From NCBI GenBank assembly GCA_003521815.1, contig DPHE01000016.1, positions 8,689 to 43,782 on the forward strand: 35,094 nt of DNA, in the 5' to 3' direction. Below the pieces are notes generated by a model. The model searched no databases. It had not been told where the DNA came from and saw only the letters and a list, made by a program, of their open reading frames with translations. Position numbers and translations under genes: made by a program. This document shows positions 1-9,536 of this stretch, one piece after another. Origin of the DNA: Colwellia sp. (lineage in GTDB: Bacteria > Pseudomonadota > Gammaproteobacteria > Enterobacterales > Alteromonadaceae). The first letter of the stretch is position 1; each line of letters opens with the position of its first letter.

Positions 1-23
1 CTGATATTTTTACTGATCTTTAC

Positions 24-53
24 TTGACATAACTTTACTTTAGTCACTAGAAT
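24..53 (+). promoter_or_regulatory. Candidate sigma-70 promoter of the dcw cluster (Pmra)
   Basis: A perfect -35 box TTGACA lies at 24-29 and a -10-like TAGAAT at 48-53, separated by 18 bp. It is the only strong promoter-like pair ahead of mraZ and sits about 120 bp upstream of its start codon, leaving a long leader. The last base of the -10 box is the first base of the MraZ repeat array, so a repressor bound there would block polymerase or early escape. The boxes are seen directly; promoter activity is inferred. Confidence 0.6.
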
Positions 54-87
54 GGTTCAATGTGGTAAAAAGTGGGTAATTGTGGAT
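53..87 (+). promoter_or_regulatory. MraZ operator: four TGG direct repeats at 10-bp spacing
   Basis: TGG occurs at 53, 63, 73 and 83, exactly one helical turn apart (TGGTT, TGGTA, TGGGT, TGGAT, each separated by 5 bases). MraZ of E. coli is known to bind TGGGN repeats separated by 5 nt in its own promoter. The repeat period here matches that rule and there is one more repeat than the usual three. The array begins at the -10 box of the candidate promoter, so autorepression of the cluster is the likely role. Confidence 0.72.
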
Positions 88-171
88 CCTTGAGACACAT
101 TCAAGTTGATTGTTAACAATTACGGAAAAATAAAATATGAAACAAAAGCAACGTTGATATAAGTAAATATT

Positions 172-630
172 ATGTTCAGAGGCGCTAGCGCAATTACGCT
201 TGATAGCAAGAATAGAATCACGGTACCTACTAAGTATCGCGAGGAGCTATTTGCCGATTGCCAAGGAAAGATGATCTGCACTGTTGATATTCAACACCCG
301 TGCTTATTACTTTACCCTTTGCCTGAATGGGAAGAAATTGAATTAAAGCTTTGTAGTTTATCAAGTATGAATCCACAAGAACGCTTATTACAGCAAGTTT
401 TACTGGGAAATGCGACTGATTGTGACATGGATAAAAATGGACGGTTATTACTTAATGGCCCGTTAAGACAACATGCGGGGTTAGAAAAACCGGTGATTTT
501 AGTCGGTCAATTGAAAAAATTTGAAATATGGAGTGAGTCAGCATGGCAAGCTCAAATGCAGCAAGGTATTAGTAAAATACAATCAGGTGAAATTGAATTA
601 ACAGACCGTTTACTTGATTTATCACTATAA
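172..630 (+). CDS. mraZ: Transcriptional regulator MraZ
   Basis: First gene of the dcw cluster. The 152-residue product has the same length as E. coli MraZ and begins MFRGASAITLDSKNRITVP, the family N-terminus. The family has two AbrB-like (SpoVT) swapped-hairpin halves; the second here contains the typical D-K-N-G-R-L-L-L stretch near residues 87-94. MraZ oligomerises into rings and binds TGG repeats, repressing its own operon. Such repeats are present at 53-87. The ribosome-binding site is weak, so the start was chosen from the conserved MFRG beginning. Confidence 0.95.
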   Translation: MFRGASAITLDSKNRITVPTKYREELFADCQGKMICTVDIQHPCLLLYPLPEWEEIELKLCSLSSMNPQERLLQQVLLGNATDCDMDKNGRLLLNGPLRQHAGLEKPVILVGQLKKFEIWSESAWQAQMQQGISKIQSGEIELTDRLLDLSL

Positions 631-709
631 AGTATTTATGGGTGATTTTTAGTAATACCCTCTAGCGTTAAACAGAATACTATATTAAAAAGGTTATAAA
701 AATAATAAT

Positions 710-1660
710 ATGGAACCAGATAAAACACACATCTCTGTTTTATTAGCTGAGGCGATAGATGGCTTAGACATCGATCCCGATGGATGCTATATCGATTGTA
801 CTTTTGGTCGTGGCGGTCACTCGTCTTTGATTCTTTCTAAATTATCAGCACAAGGGCGATTAATTGCCATTGATCGTGATCCTTCTGCTATTACAGCGGC
901 TGAAAAATTCAAGGATGATAAACGTTTTCTTATTGAGCACGAAGGATTTGCCAGTTTAGCTGACATAGTAGAACAACATGATTTAGTTGGTAAAGTGAAT
1001 GGAATATTATTGGATTTAGGGGTGTCTTCACCGCAATTAGACGAAGCTGAGCGTGGCTTCAGCTTTATGAAAGATGGGCCGTTAGATATGCGTATGGATA
1101 CGACTCGGGGCCAAACAGCAGAACAGTGGCTAGCGGTTGCTGATGTTGAAGATATTACATGGGTGTTGAGAAATTTTGGCGAGGAAAAACACGCTTGGCG
1201 TATTGCCAATGCGATTGTTGATGCGCGCGTTGAAACCCCTTTTACCCGCACTAGTCAGTTAGCTAAATTGATAAAAGCAACCGCACCACAGCGTGAAATA
1301 AAAAAGCATCCGGCAACGCGAAGTTTTCAAGCCATTCGTATGTATATCAATAGTGAACTTGAGCAAATTGAAAAAGTATTAGCGTCTTCTTTAACTGTGT
1401 TAGCTGAAGGTGGCCGTTTAGTGGTGATTAGCTTTCATTCACTTGAAGACCGTTTAGTTAAGCAATTTATGAAAAAGCATTCACAAGGTAAAAAAGTACC
1501 TCGTGGCTTGATGATTACTGAAGAAGAGTTAAATAAAGGCAAAAAACTGGAATTAATAGGTCGTAAATTAAAACCGAGTCAAAGTGAAGTGGAAGTCAAT
1601 GTGCGCTCGCGCAGTTCAGTATTACGTATTGCTAAACGTTTACAATATATAGATGAGTAA
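710..1660 (+). CDS. rsmH: 16S rRNA (cytosine(1402)-N4)-methyltransferase RsmH (MraW)
   Basis: 316 residues, close to the usual 310-315. It methylates N4 of C1402 in the ribosomal P-site using S-adenosylmethionine. Visible signatures are the N-terminal HISVLLAEAIDGL, the SAM loop DCTFGRGGHS near residues 29-38, LLDLGVSSPQLD, the DMRMD motif, and the C-terminal VISFHSLEDRLVK and RSRSSVLR. An AGG-containing ribosome-binding site precedes the ATG. The stop lies two bases before the ftsL start, so the two genes are very probably coupled. Confidence 0.97.
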   Translation: MEPDKTHISVLLAEAIDGLDIDPDGCYIDCTFGRGGHSSLILSKLSAQGRLIAIDRDPSAITAAEKFKDDKRFLIEHEGFASLADIVEQHDLVGKVNGILLDLGVSSPQLDEAERGFSFMKDGPLDMRMDTTRGQTAEQWLAVADVEDITWVLRNFGEEKHAWRIANAIVDARVETPFTRTSQLAKLIKATAPQREIKKHPATRSFQAIRMYINSELEQIEKVLASSLTVLAEGGRLVVISFHSLEDRLVKQFMKKHSQGKKVPRGLMITEEELNKGKKLELIGRKLKPSQSEVEVNVRSRSSVLRIAKRLQYIDE

Positions 1661-1662
1661 TT

Positions 1663-1992
1663 GTGGTAAATCAAAGAGCGGTGCAACGTAAATCAGTGCT
1701 AACGCTAGATATTTGGCAAGATATTTTACAGTATTTTGTTAGTTACGCTTTATTGCTTTTAGTGGTGATATCAGCATTTTTAGTTATTTATTACACCCAT
1801 GTAAACCGACAAACGACCAGTGAATTAGAGCAGTTATTTACTCAGCGAGATGAGTTAGATATTGAATGGCGTAATTTATTGTTAGAGCAAAACTCTTTAG
1901 CGGAACACAGCACAATAGAAAATAAAGCAATGAAGTTGTTAAATATGAAGCGGCCAAATACTAAGTCAGAAATAATTATAAAGTTAAAATAA
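1663..1992 (+). CDS. ftsL: Cell division protein FtsL
   Basis: A 109-residue bitopic protein: short basic cytoplasmic tail, one membrane segment at about residues 22-42, then a leucine-rich periplasmic coiled coil (LEQLFTQRDELDIEWRNLLLEQ). This is the FtsL layout; FtsL pairs with FtsB and FtsQ to activate FtsWI. The start is GTG, two bases after the rsmH stop. The next in-frame methionine lies beyond the coiled coil, so GTG is the only start that keeps the membrane anchor. Identity rests mainly on topology and position, since the family diverges quickly. Confidence 0.92.
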   Translation: MVNQRAVQRKSVLTLDIWQDILQYFVSYALLLLVVISAFLVIYYTHVNRQTTSELEQLFTQRDELDIEWRNLLLEQNSLAEHSTIENKAMKLLNMKRPNTKSEIIIKLK

Positions 1993-2047
1993 CGGTTAGC
2001 TTAAATAATTTTCAAGCAAATAAAAAAGCTTGGATAATATGAGTTAA

Positions 2048-3853
2048 ATGAGCAATGAAGTGAGTGTAAGCGTGAGTAAAAAAGCAAGCAATCGCAGCAG
2101 TCAACCAACCACTATCGCATGGCGTTATTACGTAGTGCTAGCTATAGTGACTTTGATTTATGGAGGATTGCTAGCACGTAGTGCTTATATCCAAATAATC
2201 GAACCGGACATGCTTAAAAAGCAAGGAGATATGCGCTCAATGCGAGTTGTTGCCAATACGGTGCAACGTGGTTCTATTATTGATAGAAATGGTGATGAAC
2301 TTGCCATTAGTGTACCGGTAGAAACGGTGTGGGCAGATCCAAAAATCATTATGGATAATGACGCGCTCTCGATGACAGAGCATTGGCAAGCGCTAGCTGA
2401 TGTTTTAGGTCAAGACATAAGTAAATTGACGACACGTGTGGTGCGTCATCCCAGCAAACGCTTTGTTTATTTAGAACGAAAAATATCTCCAGCCATGGCC
2501 AATTATATTCGTGAACTGAAGATCCCTGGTATTTATCTGAGTAAAGAATCAAAACGTTTTTATCCAACCGGTGAAATAAGTGCCCATATTGTTGGTTTTA
2601 CCAATGTTGATGATAAGGGGATTGAAGGCGTTGAACGAGTATATGACCAACTTCTTACGGGTATAGGGGGCAGCAAACATTTTAGAAAAGATGCTCAAGG
2701 TCGTAAAATTGAAATTTTATCTGTTGAAGCGCCCCAAGAAGCAAAAAATATTACCCTGACCATTGATCAGCGCATTCAAGTAATTGCTTATCAAGAACTC
2801 AAAGGCGCTGTACAGGCCTTTAAAGCAACTTCAGGTTCGGTAGTTGTGGCCGATATCCATACGGGTGAAATATTAGCGATGGCAAATAGCCCATCTTATA
2901 ATCCTAATAATCGTCGTAATACGGCTATTCACCGCTTCCGTAATCGCGCCATTACCGATATTTACGAGCCCGGCTCAACGATGAAACCCCTTACTGCCTT
3001 AACCGCATTAGAGTTTGGCTCAGCTAAAATTAATACGATTATCGATACTAACCCCGGCTGGATGCGCTTAGGTGGTCGACGTGTAAATGACCCGATAAAT
3101 CGCGGCAAGTTATCAATTGAAGAAATCTTGGTTACCTCGTCAAATATGGGGACCACTAAACTCGCTTTGTCAGTACCAAAAAACTTTTTGCTTGATAAGT
3201 TTTTTGATGCAGGTTTTGCCGATGATACCGGTACCGATTTGGTTGGTGAAAGCTCTGGCATGATGCATGACCGGCCGCGATGGTCAAAATTTGAGTTAGC
3301 GACACTATCATGGGGTTATGGACTAGCAATTACACCTATGCAACTAGCCCGTTTTTACGCAACGTTAGCCAATGGAGGCATTAAGCGTGAACTGTCTATT
3401 GTTAAAACAGAACAAGTAAACGAAGGTGTACGAATTTTTTCTCAAGCGAACACTGAATCGGTGATGGCTATGTTAGAAACCGTCGTTGATAAGCATGTAA
3501 AAAAAGCTAAAGTGGCAGGCTATCGCGTTGGTGGTAAAACCGGTACATCTTTTAAGGCGGTAGCAGGTGGTTATGGTAATGATTATGTGGGCTTATTTGC
3601 CGGTGTTGCCCCCATTTCAGATCCTAAAGTTGTGGTAGTGGTGGTTATTAACGATCCAGGTGGCGATCTATATCATGGTGGTGAAGTCGCTGCGCCTGTG
3701 TTTTCTCGTGTAATGAAAGGGGCGCTACGGGTACTAAATGTTACGCCTGATGCCAATGAAAAATTAGCGCATGATAATACTGTAATAAATAATACAGTAA
3801 TAAAAACAATTGATGAATTACGCGTTAGTGCGTTAGAGGCTAATGATGTTTAA
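2048..3853 (+). CDS. ftsI: Peptidoglycan D,D-transpeptidase FtsI (PBP3)
   Basis: 601-residue class B penicillin-binding protein, the septal transpeptidase that works with FtsW. A single membrane anchor lies at about residues 27-50. The pedestal domain follows, with the RGSIIDRNGDELA motif at about 74-86. The transpeptidase motifs are intact: S310-T-M-K (nucleophile Ser310), S364-S-N, and K497-T-G-T. Spacing matches E. coli FtsI closely (Ser307 there). A 55-bp gap separates it from ftsL, and its 3' end overlaps murE. No defects are visible. Confidence 0.97.
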   Translation: MSNEVSVSVSKKASNRSSQPTTIAWRYYVVLAIVTLIYGGLLARSAYIQIIEPDMLKKQGDMRSMRVVANTVQRGSIIDRNGDELAISVPVETVWADPKIIMDNDALSMTEHWQALADVLGQDISKLTTRVVRHPSKRFVYLERKISPAMANYIRELKIPGIYLSKESKRFYPTGEISAHIVGFTNVDDKGIEGVERVYDQLLTGIGGSKHFRKDAQGRKIEILSVEAPQEAKNITLTIDQRIQVIAYQELKGAVQAFKATSGSVVVADIHTGEILAMANSPSYNPNNRRNTAIHRFRNRAITDIYEPGSTMKPLTALTALEFGSAKINTIIDTNPGWMRLGGRRVNDPINRGKLSIEEILVTSSNMGTTKLALSVPKNFLLDKFFDAGFADDTGTDLVGESSGMMHDRPRWSKFELATLSWGYGLAITPMQLARFYATLANGGIKRELSIVKTEQVNEGVRIFSQANTESVMAMLETVVDKHVKKAKVAGYRVGGKTGTSFKAVAGGYGNDYVGLFAGVAPISDPKVVVVVVINDPGGDLYHGGEVAAPVFSRVMKGALRVLNVTPDANEKLAHDNTVINNTVIKTIDELRVSALEANDV

Positions 3854-5411
3854 TCCCTCACGTTATTCTATTGTGCAATTATTACATGATTTTTCAATCA
3901 AGTTACCAGAGGACTTTACCCTCAATAATCCGTTAGGTAACTTAACTAATGACACTCGACAGCTTCATGCGGGCGATGTTTTTTGTGCCATTATCGGTAA
4001 TATTGTTGATGGAAGAGAATATATTGCGGGCGCTATCGATAAAGGTGCTAGCTTAGTTTTAGCTGAATGTTTGAATGAAGATGAGCATGGCGCGATTGTA
4101 TTTCAACAAGATGTCGCGATTGTCAGCTTCTATCAACTAAATAAAAAACTATTTAATCTTGCCAGTGCTTACTATCAAACACCGCAAGCAAAAATGACCA
4201 TGATAGGCATTACCGGAACTAATGGTAAAACCAGTACTAGTCAGTTACTTGGACAAATACTCACAAGTTGCCATAAACCTTGCGCCATTATTGGAACCAA
4301 TGGTTCTGGTATGGTGAATAACTTACAAACCATAGAAAATACAACGCCAAGCGCGACTGATTTGGTGCAGCTGTTTAACCAATTTAATCAGCAAAAAGTA
4401 ACCCACCTTGCCATGGAAGTGTCTTCACATGCGCTTGATCAAGATCGGATTAACGGTAAAGCTTTTGATATTTCTGTCTTTACTAATTTAAGCCGAGATC
4501 ATTTAGATTACCACGGCAGTATGACTGATTATGCCGCGGCAAAAAGACAGTTGTTTATTCATAATGACAAGCAAACAGCGGTATTAAATGGTGATGATCT
4601 ACAAGTCAAAACGTGGCTAGCAACATGGCCGGATAATCAAGAAAACCTGTGGCTTTATGGGCACAGTGATTTAGTAAAAAATTCAAACAAGTTTGTTAGC
4701 TGTCATGCCATTGAGCACCATAGCCAAGGTGTTAATTTTATTTTAAACACACACCTTGGGGACATTAAAATTCATAGCCCATTATTGGGTGATTTTAATA
4801 TTGATAACTTATTAGCAGTAATTGCGGTGTTATTGATTGAAGGAATCTCCTTAGACGATGTCTCTCAAAAAATCACTGGCGTTAAGGCTATTACGGGTCG
4901 TATGGAAGCCTTTTCGGTAAAACCCTCATTATCATCCGCTACGCCAACCGCGGTCGTTGATTATGCGCATACGCCTGATGCTTTAGAAAAAGCGCTAAAG
5001 GCTTGTCGTCAACATTGCCATGGTAGTTTATATGTGGTGTTTGGGTGTGGAGGGGACAGAGACAAAGGCAAGCGAGCGCTAATGGCACAAGTAGCAGAAA
5101 AACATGCTGATTACTTGGTGATCACTAATGATAACCCGCGCACTGAAGTACCCATGAGTATCATCGATGATATTTTGAAGGGATTGACGCCACAGGCACA
5201 ACACAAAGTTATTGTTGATAGAGAGCAAGCCGTCTTGGCAACCTTGAAAAAGGCTACCGGTGATGATGTGGTGTTATTAGCAGGTAAAGGGCATGAAGAT
5301 TATATTATGTTAGGTAAAGAGAAAATTGACTATAACGAACGACAAATCGTGATGGAGTTTTTTAAGCATACCCACGCTAACCCTACATTTAAAGTAGGTG
5401 AACAATTATGA
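3846..5411 (+). CDS. murE: UDP-MurNAc-L-Ala-D-Glu:meso-diaminopimelate ligase MurE
   Basis: Cytoplasmic Mur ligase adding the third stem residue. The ATP loop GTNGKT is present in GITGTNGKTSTSQL, and the DNPR motif (TNDNPRTEVP), diagnostic of the meso-diaminopimelate-specific form, lies near residue 429. GHEDY near the C-terminus is also typical. Tandem ATGs occur at 3843 and 3846. The AGAGG at 3835-3839 is spaced better for the second (6 nt against 3), so 3846 is preferred; the length is then 521 residues. The start lies inside the end of ftsI and the stop overlaps murF by 4 bases, indicating translational coupling. Confidence 0.96.
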   Translation: MFNPSRYSIVQLLHDFSIKLPEDFTLNNPLGNLTNDTRQLHAGDVFCAIIGNIVDGREYIAGAIDKGASLVLAECLNEDEHGAIVFQQDVAIVSFYQLNKKLFNLASAYYQTPQAKMTMIGITGTNGKTSTSQLLGQILTSCHKPCAIIGTNGSGMVNNLQTIENTTPSATDLVQLFNQFNQQKVTHLAMEVSSHALDQDRINGKAFDISVFTNLSRDHLDYHGSMTDYAAAKRQLFIHNDKQTAVLNGDDLQVKTWLATWPDNQENLWLYGHSDLVKNSNKFVSCHAIEHHSQGVNFILNTHLGDIKIHSPLLGDFNIDNLLAVIAVLLIEGISLDDVSQKITGVKAITGRMEAFSVKPSLSSATPTAVVDYAHTPDALEKALKACRQHCHGSLYVVFGCGGDRDKGKRALMAQVAEKHADYLVITNDNPRTEVPMSIIDDILKGLTPQAQHKVIVDREQAVLATLKKATGDDVVLLAGKGHEDYIMLGKEKIDYNERQIVMEFFKHTHANPTFKVGEQL

Positions 5412-6955
5412 TTACACTAGATTTAACCACGTTAGCAACAGCCGCGAATGGGCAGTTACTTTGTGATGAATCACTCAATACAGTCACTATCGACGATTTG
5501 ATCACTGATTCACGTGCGTTTAAGTTAGAAGGTAAGTTGCCAGAAAAGAGAAAAGATGCTTTTTTAGCGCTTAAAGGGCCTAACTTTGACGGTCATCGTT
5601 TTGCTCAACAAGTCGTTGATAACGGTTGTCAGGTGTTAATTGTTGATCATCAAATTGACGAGTTGAACACTAAGGATGTTGCGCAAATAATTGTTGATGA
5701 TACACGTATTGCTTTGGGTAAAATAGCCGCTTATGTGAAACAGCAAGTCGCACCTAAAACTATTGGCATTACCGGTAGTAGCGGTAAAACGACCGTAAAA
5801 GAAATGTTAGCGGCGATTTTATCTCGATTGGGTAAAGTGTTAGCGACTAATGGAAATTTTAATAACGACATAGGTGTGCCCTTAACGTTATTACGCTTAA
5901 CGAAAGATGATGATTTTGCGGTAATAGAAATGGGCGCCAATCATATTGGTGAAATTGCGTATACCACCGAATTAGTTAAACCTGATGTTGCCATGATTAA
6001 TAATATTGCCGCAGCGCACTTAGAAGGCTTTGGTGATTTATGTGGTGTTGCTCGTGCTAAAGGTGAAATTTTTTCTGGGTTAGCTGCGAATGGTATTGCG
6101 CTTTATAATCAAGACACAAAATATACAAGCAAATGGCAGTGGCGCTTAACCGATAAAAAAGTTCGTACATTTTCTTGTGCTGATGCTAAATGCGCTGATA
6201 CCGATGATAATAACGCGGATGATTTTGTGAACGCTGATTGTTATAGCCTTAACGTTCATTTAGATGACAATGGCTGTGCAAGTTTTGATTTGCAGTCATC
6301 CTTAGGTCAATGTGCAATAAAACTTAACGTACCGGGTCAGCATAATGTTTGTAATGCGGTAGCTGCAGCTACCGCTGCCATTGCATGTGGTGCAAGTTTA
6401 CAGGATATTCGCTTGGGTTTAGCTGAAATGGCTCCCGTGAAAGGGCGATTGAATATTCATCGTTTAGCAAGTAAAAACTCAGCCCAAAACATAAAACTAA
6501 TTGATGATACGTATAATGCCAATGTGGAGTCAATTAAAGCCGCAATTTCTTTGTTAGCTAATTATTCAGGCAAACAAATCTTAATTTTGGGTGATATGGG
6601 GGAACTTGGTAGTGAAGCACGTAGTTATCATCAAGAAGTGGGAGAGTTTGCTAAGGAACAAGGTATTAATGTTTTACTCACCCTCGGTGTATTAAGCCAA
6701 AACACAAGTGATGCTTTTGCTCACAAGAATGATGCAATGAGTAAACACTTTAGCGAGCACACTAACTTATCGGCATACTTATTTTCTCAGCTCGAACAAA
6801 ATAACAATAACAATAACAATCAGGAATCAAATATCAATATTTTAGTTAAAGGCTCACGTAGCGCTCATATGGAATATGTCGTTGAAGATATATTTAATTG
6901 GCATGCTAGTCGTTTTGAAGACAGTACTTGTCACGCTCCTGAGGACAATACTTAA
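5408..6955 (+). CDS. murF: UDP-MurNAc-tripeptide:D-alanyl-D-alanine ligase MurF
   Basis: 515 residues. Adds the D-Ala-D-Ala dipeptide to complete the soluble pentapeptide precursor. The Mur-ligase ATP loop G123-S-S-G-K-T is followed by TNGNFNNDIGVP and EMGANHIGEI, both MurF hallmarks, and by DDTYNANVESIKAA and LGDMGELG in the C-terminal half. The start overlaps the murE stop (ATGA). Oddities are an acidic, low-conservation stretch around residues 258-275 and a run of seven asparagines at 465-471, coded by alternating AAT/AAC, inside a probable surface loop. Confidence 0.96.
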   Translation: MITLDLTTLATAANGQLLCDESLNTVTIDDLITDSRAFKLEGKLPEKRKDAFLALKGPNFDGHRFAQQVVDNGCQVLIVDHQIDELNTKDVAQIIVDDTRIALGKIAAYVKQQVAPKTIGITGSSGKTTVKEMLAAILSRLGKVLATNGNFNNDIGVPLTLLRLTKDDDFAVIEMGANHIGEIAYTTELVKPDVAMINNIAAAHLEGFGDLCGVARAKGEIFSGLAANGIALYNQDTKYTSKWQWRLTDKKVRTFSCADAKCADTDDNNADDFVNADCYSLNVHLDDNGCASFDLQSSLGQCAIKLNVPGQHNVCNAVAAATAAIACGASLQDIRLGLAEMAPVKGRLNIHRLASKNSAQNIKLIDDTYNANVESIKAAISLLANYSGKQILILGDMGELGSEARSYHQEVGEFAKEQGINVLLTLGVLSQNTSDAFAHKNDAMSKHFSEHTNLSAYLFSQLEQNNNNNNNQESNINILVKGSRSAHMEYVVEDIFNWHASRFEDSTCHAPEDNT

Positions 6956-8034
6956 TGTTACATTGGTTAGCTGAATATTTAACTCAATATTATAGTGTGT
7001 TTAATGTTTTTTCATACTTAACGGTTCGTGCAATTATTAGCACGTTAACCGGTTTATTTATTTCTCTTTATTTTGGTCCTAAGTTAATCCGTTATTTGCA
7101 AAAAATGCAAATAGGACAAACAGTGCGCAGTGATGGCCCTGAAAGTCACTTGTCAAAGTCAGGTACACCAACAATGGGTGGTCTTTTGATTTTAGCTGCC
7201 ATTGTTTTAAGTGTTTTACTATGGGCTGATTTAAGTAATATCTATGTCTGGGTTGTACTGTTTGTTGTAGTGAGCTTTGGTGCAATAGGCTTTGTAGATG
7301 ATTATCGAAAAGTTATCCGAAAAGATTCTAATGGTTTAATCGCGAAGTGGAAATACTTTTGGCAAACCGTAGCGGGATTAGTCACAGCAATATTTTTGTA
7401 TCAAATATCACATCCGGATCAAACTTTTTTACTCATTCCGTTTGTTAAAGACGTTATGCCGCAATTAGGCATTTTCTATATTGTGATGACCTATTTTGTC
7501 ATTGTTGGTACCAGTAATGCGGTTAATTTAACCGATGGTTTAGATGGCCTAGCTATCGTGCCAACCATTATGGTTGCGGGTGCTTTCGCGTTATTCGCTT
7601 ATGTTACCGGTCATGTTAACTTCTCTAGTTATTTAAATATTCCTTATATCACGATGACGTCAGAATTAGTGGTGGTTTGTACCGCCATTGTGGGTGCAGG
7701 TTTGGGATTTTTATGGTTTAACACTTACCCAGCGCAAGTTTTTATGGGCGATGTTGGCTCCTTAGCTTTAGGTGCTGCATTAGGGGTTATTGCTGTTTTA
7801 GTTAGGCAAGAGTTAGTGCTCTTTATTATGGGCGGCGTTTTTGTTATAGAAACAGTTTCGGTAATTTTGCAAGTTGGCTCATATAAATTGCGCGGTCAGC
7901 GAATTTTTCGTATGGCACCTATTCACCACCATTACGAATTAAAAGGTTGGCCTGAGCCACGAGTCATTGTGCGCTTTTGGATCATCTCATTTATTTTAGT
8001 GTTGATAGGATTAGCCACATTGAAACTGAGATAG
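6955..8034 (+). CDS. mraY: Phospho-MurNAc-pentapeptide transferase MraY
   Basis: 359-residue polytopic inner-membrane enzyme that transfers phospho-MurNAc-pentapeptide to undecaprenyl phosphate, giving lipid I. About ten hydrophobic segments are visible. Conserved elements are SGTPTMGG near residue 69, the D115-D116-Y-R metal-binding pair, NLTDGLDGLA, FMGDVGSLALG with Asp266, and the HHHYELKGW loop near the C-terminus. The start codon shares its first base with the last base of the murF stop (TAATG), a coupling junction. Confidence 0.97.
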   Translation: MLHWLAEYLTQYYSVFNVFSYLTVRAIISTLTGLFISLYFGPKLIRYLQKMQIGQTVRSDGPESHLSKSGTPTMGGLLILAAIVLSVLLWADLSNIYVWVVLFVVVSFGAIGFVDDYRKVIRKDSNGLIAKWKYFWQTVAGLVTAIFLYQISHPDQTFLLIPFVKDVMPQLGIFYIVMTYFVIVGTSNAVNLTDGLDGLAIVPTIMVAGAFALFAYVTGHVNFSSYLNIPYITMTSELVVVCTAIVGAGLGFLWFNTYPAQVFMGDVGSLALGAALGVIAVLVRQELVLFIMGGVFVIETVSVILQVGSYKLRGQRIFRMAPIHHHYELKGWPEPRVIVRFWIISFILVLIGLATLKLR

Positions 8035-8099
8035 TAGTGAGTAACTAGTTACAAATAAGAAAAGTAAGAAAACAATTAGAGCAAGAGAAGCAAATAAAA

Positions 8100-9536
8100 A
8101 TGGCTTTATTAGCAGATTTTAAAGATAAACAAATTCTAGTGCTAGGCGCTGGCATCACAGGTATGTCTTGTGTTCGCTACCTTAGTGCCCAAGATTTGTG
8201 CTTTGCTGTTAATGATTCTCGACCTCAACCTTTTGCTGCTGACTACAATGAACAACAATTCAGTGAAGAATTCCCTAGTGCTGATTTACACCTAGGGCAA
8301 TGGCACAGCGAATTAATTGCCACTGCGGAAATTATTTTGATTAGCCCTGGTATTGATAGTGCCATTAATGAAATAGCACAACATATCTCCGCTGATTGTC
8401 ATGTTATGGGAGATGTCGAGTTATTTTGTCTACTTAATAATGAACGTATTATTCAACCAAATGTTAAGCCAATTCAGTTATTAGCAGTAACGGGTTCAAA
8501 TGGTAAATCTACCGTTGTTTCATTACTTGCTTATTTAGCTGATAGCTTAGGTGTAAATGCTCAACTAGGAGGTAACATTGGCCAGCCAGTTTTAGATATT
8601 TTTACCAAAGAAATAACGGGTGAAAACACTGACATACCAACAGTGTTAATTCTAGAGTTATCTAGCTTTCAATTAGAAACATTAACCAGTATGCAAGCTA
8701 TTGCGACTAGCGTACTAAACGTTAGTGATGATCATCTTGACCGCCATCAGACGATGGAAAATTACGTACGTATTAAACAAAGCATCTATCCTCAAGGTAA
8801 ATTAGCCATTATTAACCGTGATGATGATGCCACTATAACTGGAAATAAGTCACAACCTGTACTTTCTTTTGGTAGTGATGTACCCGCTCAAAATCAGTTT
8901 GGCGTGACCTGGATAAACGGTAAGGCAACCTTAGCTTTTGCAGATCAAAACTTAATCACGTTAGATGAATTACCATTAGCGGGAATGCATAATGCGCTAA
9001 ATTATTTAGCCGCTTTAGCACTTGGTTATAGCGCGGGCTGGTCGCTAACAACAATGGTACAAAACTTAGCTGGGTTTACTGGTTTAGTACACCGTTGTCA
9101 AAAAATAACCAGTGATGATGGTATAACTTGGATAAATGATTCCAAAGCCACCAATGTTGGCGCGACGATCGCTGCCATCAATGGTTTAGCGCAAACACTA
9201 ACATTAAAAAATGGCGTCAAACAAAAGTTGATTTTAATTGCCGGTGGCGACGGTAAAGGTGCTGATTTTACGCCATTAATTAAGCCGTTAATCACACATG
9301 TTAATCAAGTTATTACTCTGGGTAAAGATGGCGATAAAATTGCTGAATTAGCTCATAGTACTAATAAAGTAACGAGCTTATTAGCAGCGGTGCAAAAAGC
9401 GAAAGCAATCGCTAAACCAGGCGATATTATCCTGTTATCTCCAGCTTGCGCAAGTTTAGATATGTTCAAGAACTTCGTTGATCGCGGTGAGCAATTTATT
9501 GCAGCTGTAGCGAAAGTCACGGAGGTATGTGAATGA
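8100..9536 (+). CDS. murD: UDP-MurNAc-L-alanine:D-glutamate ligase MurD
   Basis: 478 residues, somewhat longer than E. coli MurD (438). Adds D-glutamate to UDP-MurNAc-L-Ala. An N-terminal Rossmann-like segment (ILVLGAGITGMSCVRYL) binds the UDP substrate, followed by ATP loop G132-S-N-G-K-S, ELSSFQLET, NVSDDHLDRH, NDSKATNVGAT, LIAGGDGKGADF and LLSPACASLDMFKNFVDRGEQF, all MurD signatures in order. A purine-rich GAGAAG precedes the ATG. There is a 65-bp gap after mraY, and the stop overlaps ftsW by 4 bases. Confidence 0.96.
   Translation: MALLADFKDKQILVLGAGITGMSCVRYLSAQDLCFAVNDSRPQPFAADYNEQQFSEEFPSADLHLGQWHSELIATAEIILISPGIDSAINEIAQHISADCHVMGDVELFCLLNNERIIQPNVKPIQLLAVTGSNGKSTVVSLLAYLADSLGVNAQLGGNIGQPVLDIFTKEITGENTDIPTVLILELSSFQLETLTSMQAIATSVLNVSDDHLDRHQTMENYVRIKQSIYPQGKLAIINRDDDATITGNKSQPVLSFGSDVPAQNQFGVTWINGKATLAFADQNLITLDELPLAGMHNALNYLAALALGYSAGWSLTTMVQNLAGFTGLVHRCQKITSDDGITWINDSKATNVGATIAAINGLAQTLTLKNGVKQKLILIAGGDGKGADFTPLIKPLITHVNQVITLGKDGDKIAELAHSTNKVTSLLAAVQKAKAIAKPGDIILLSPACASLDMFKNFVDRGEQFIAAVAKVTEVCE

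Noticed and set aside
817..1251. 144-codon open frame antisense to rsmH
   Set aside because: No ribosome-binding site or recognisable domain, and it lies fully under a well-supported gene.
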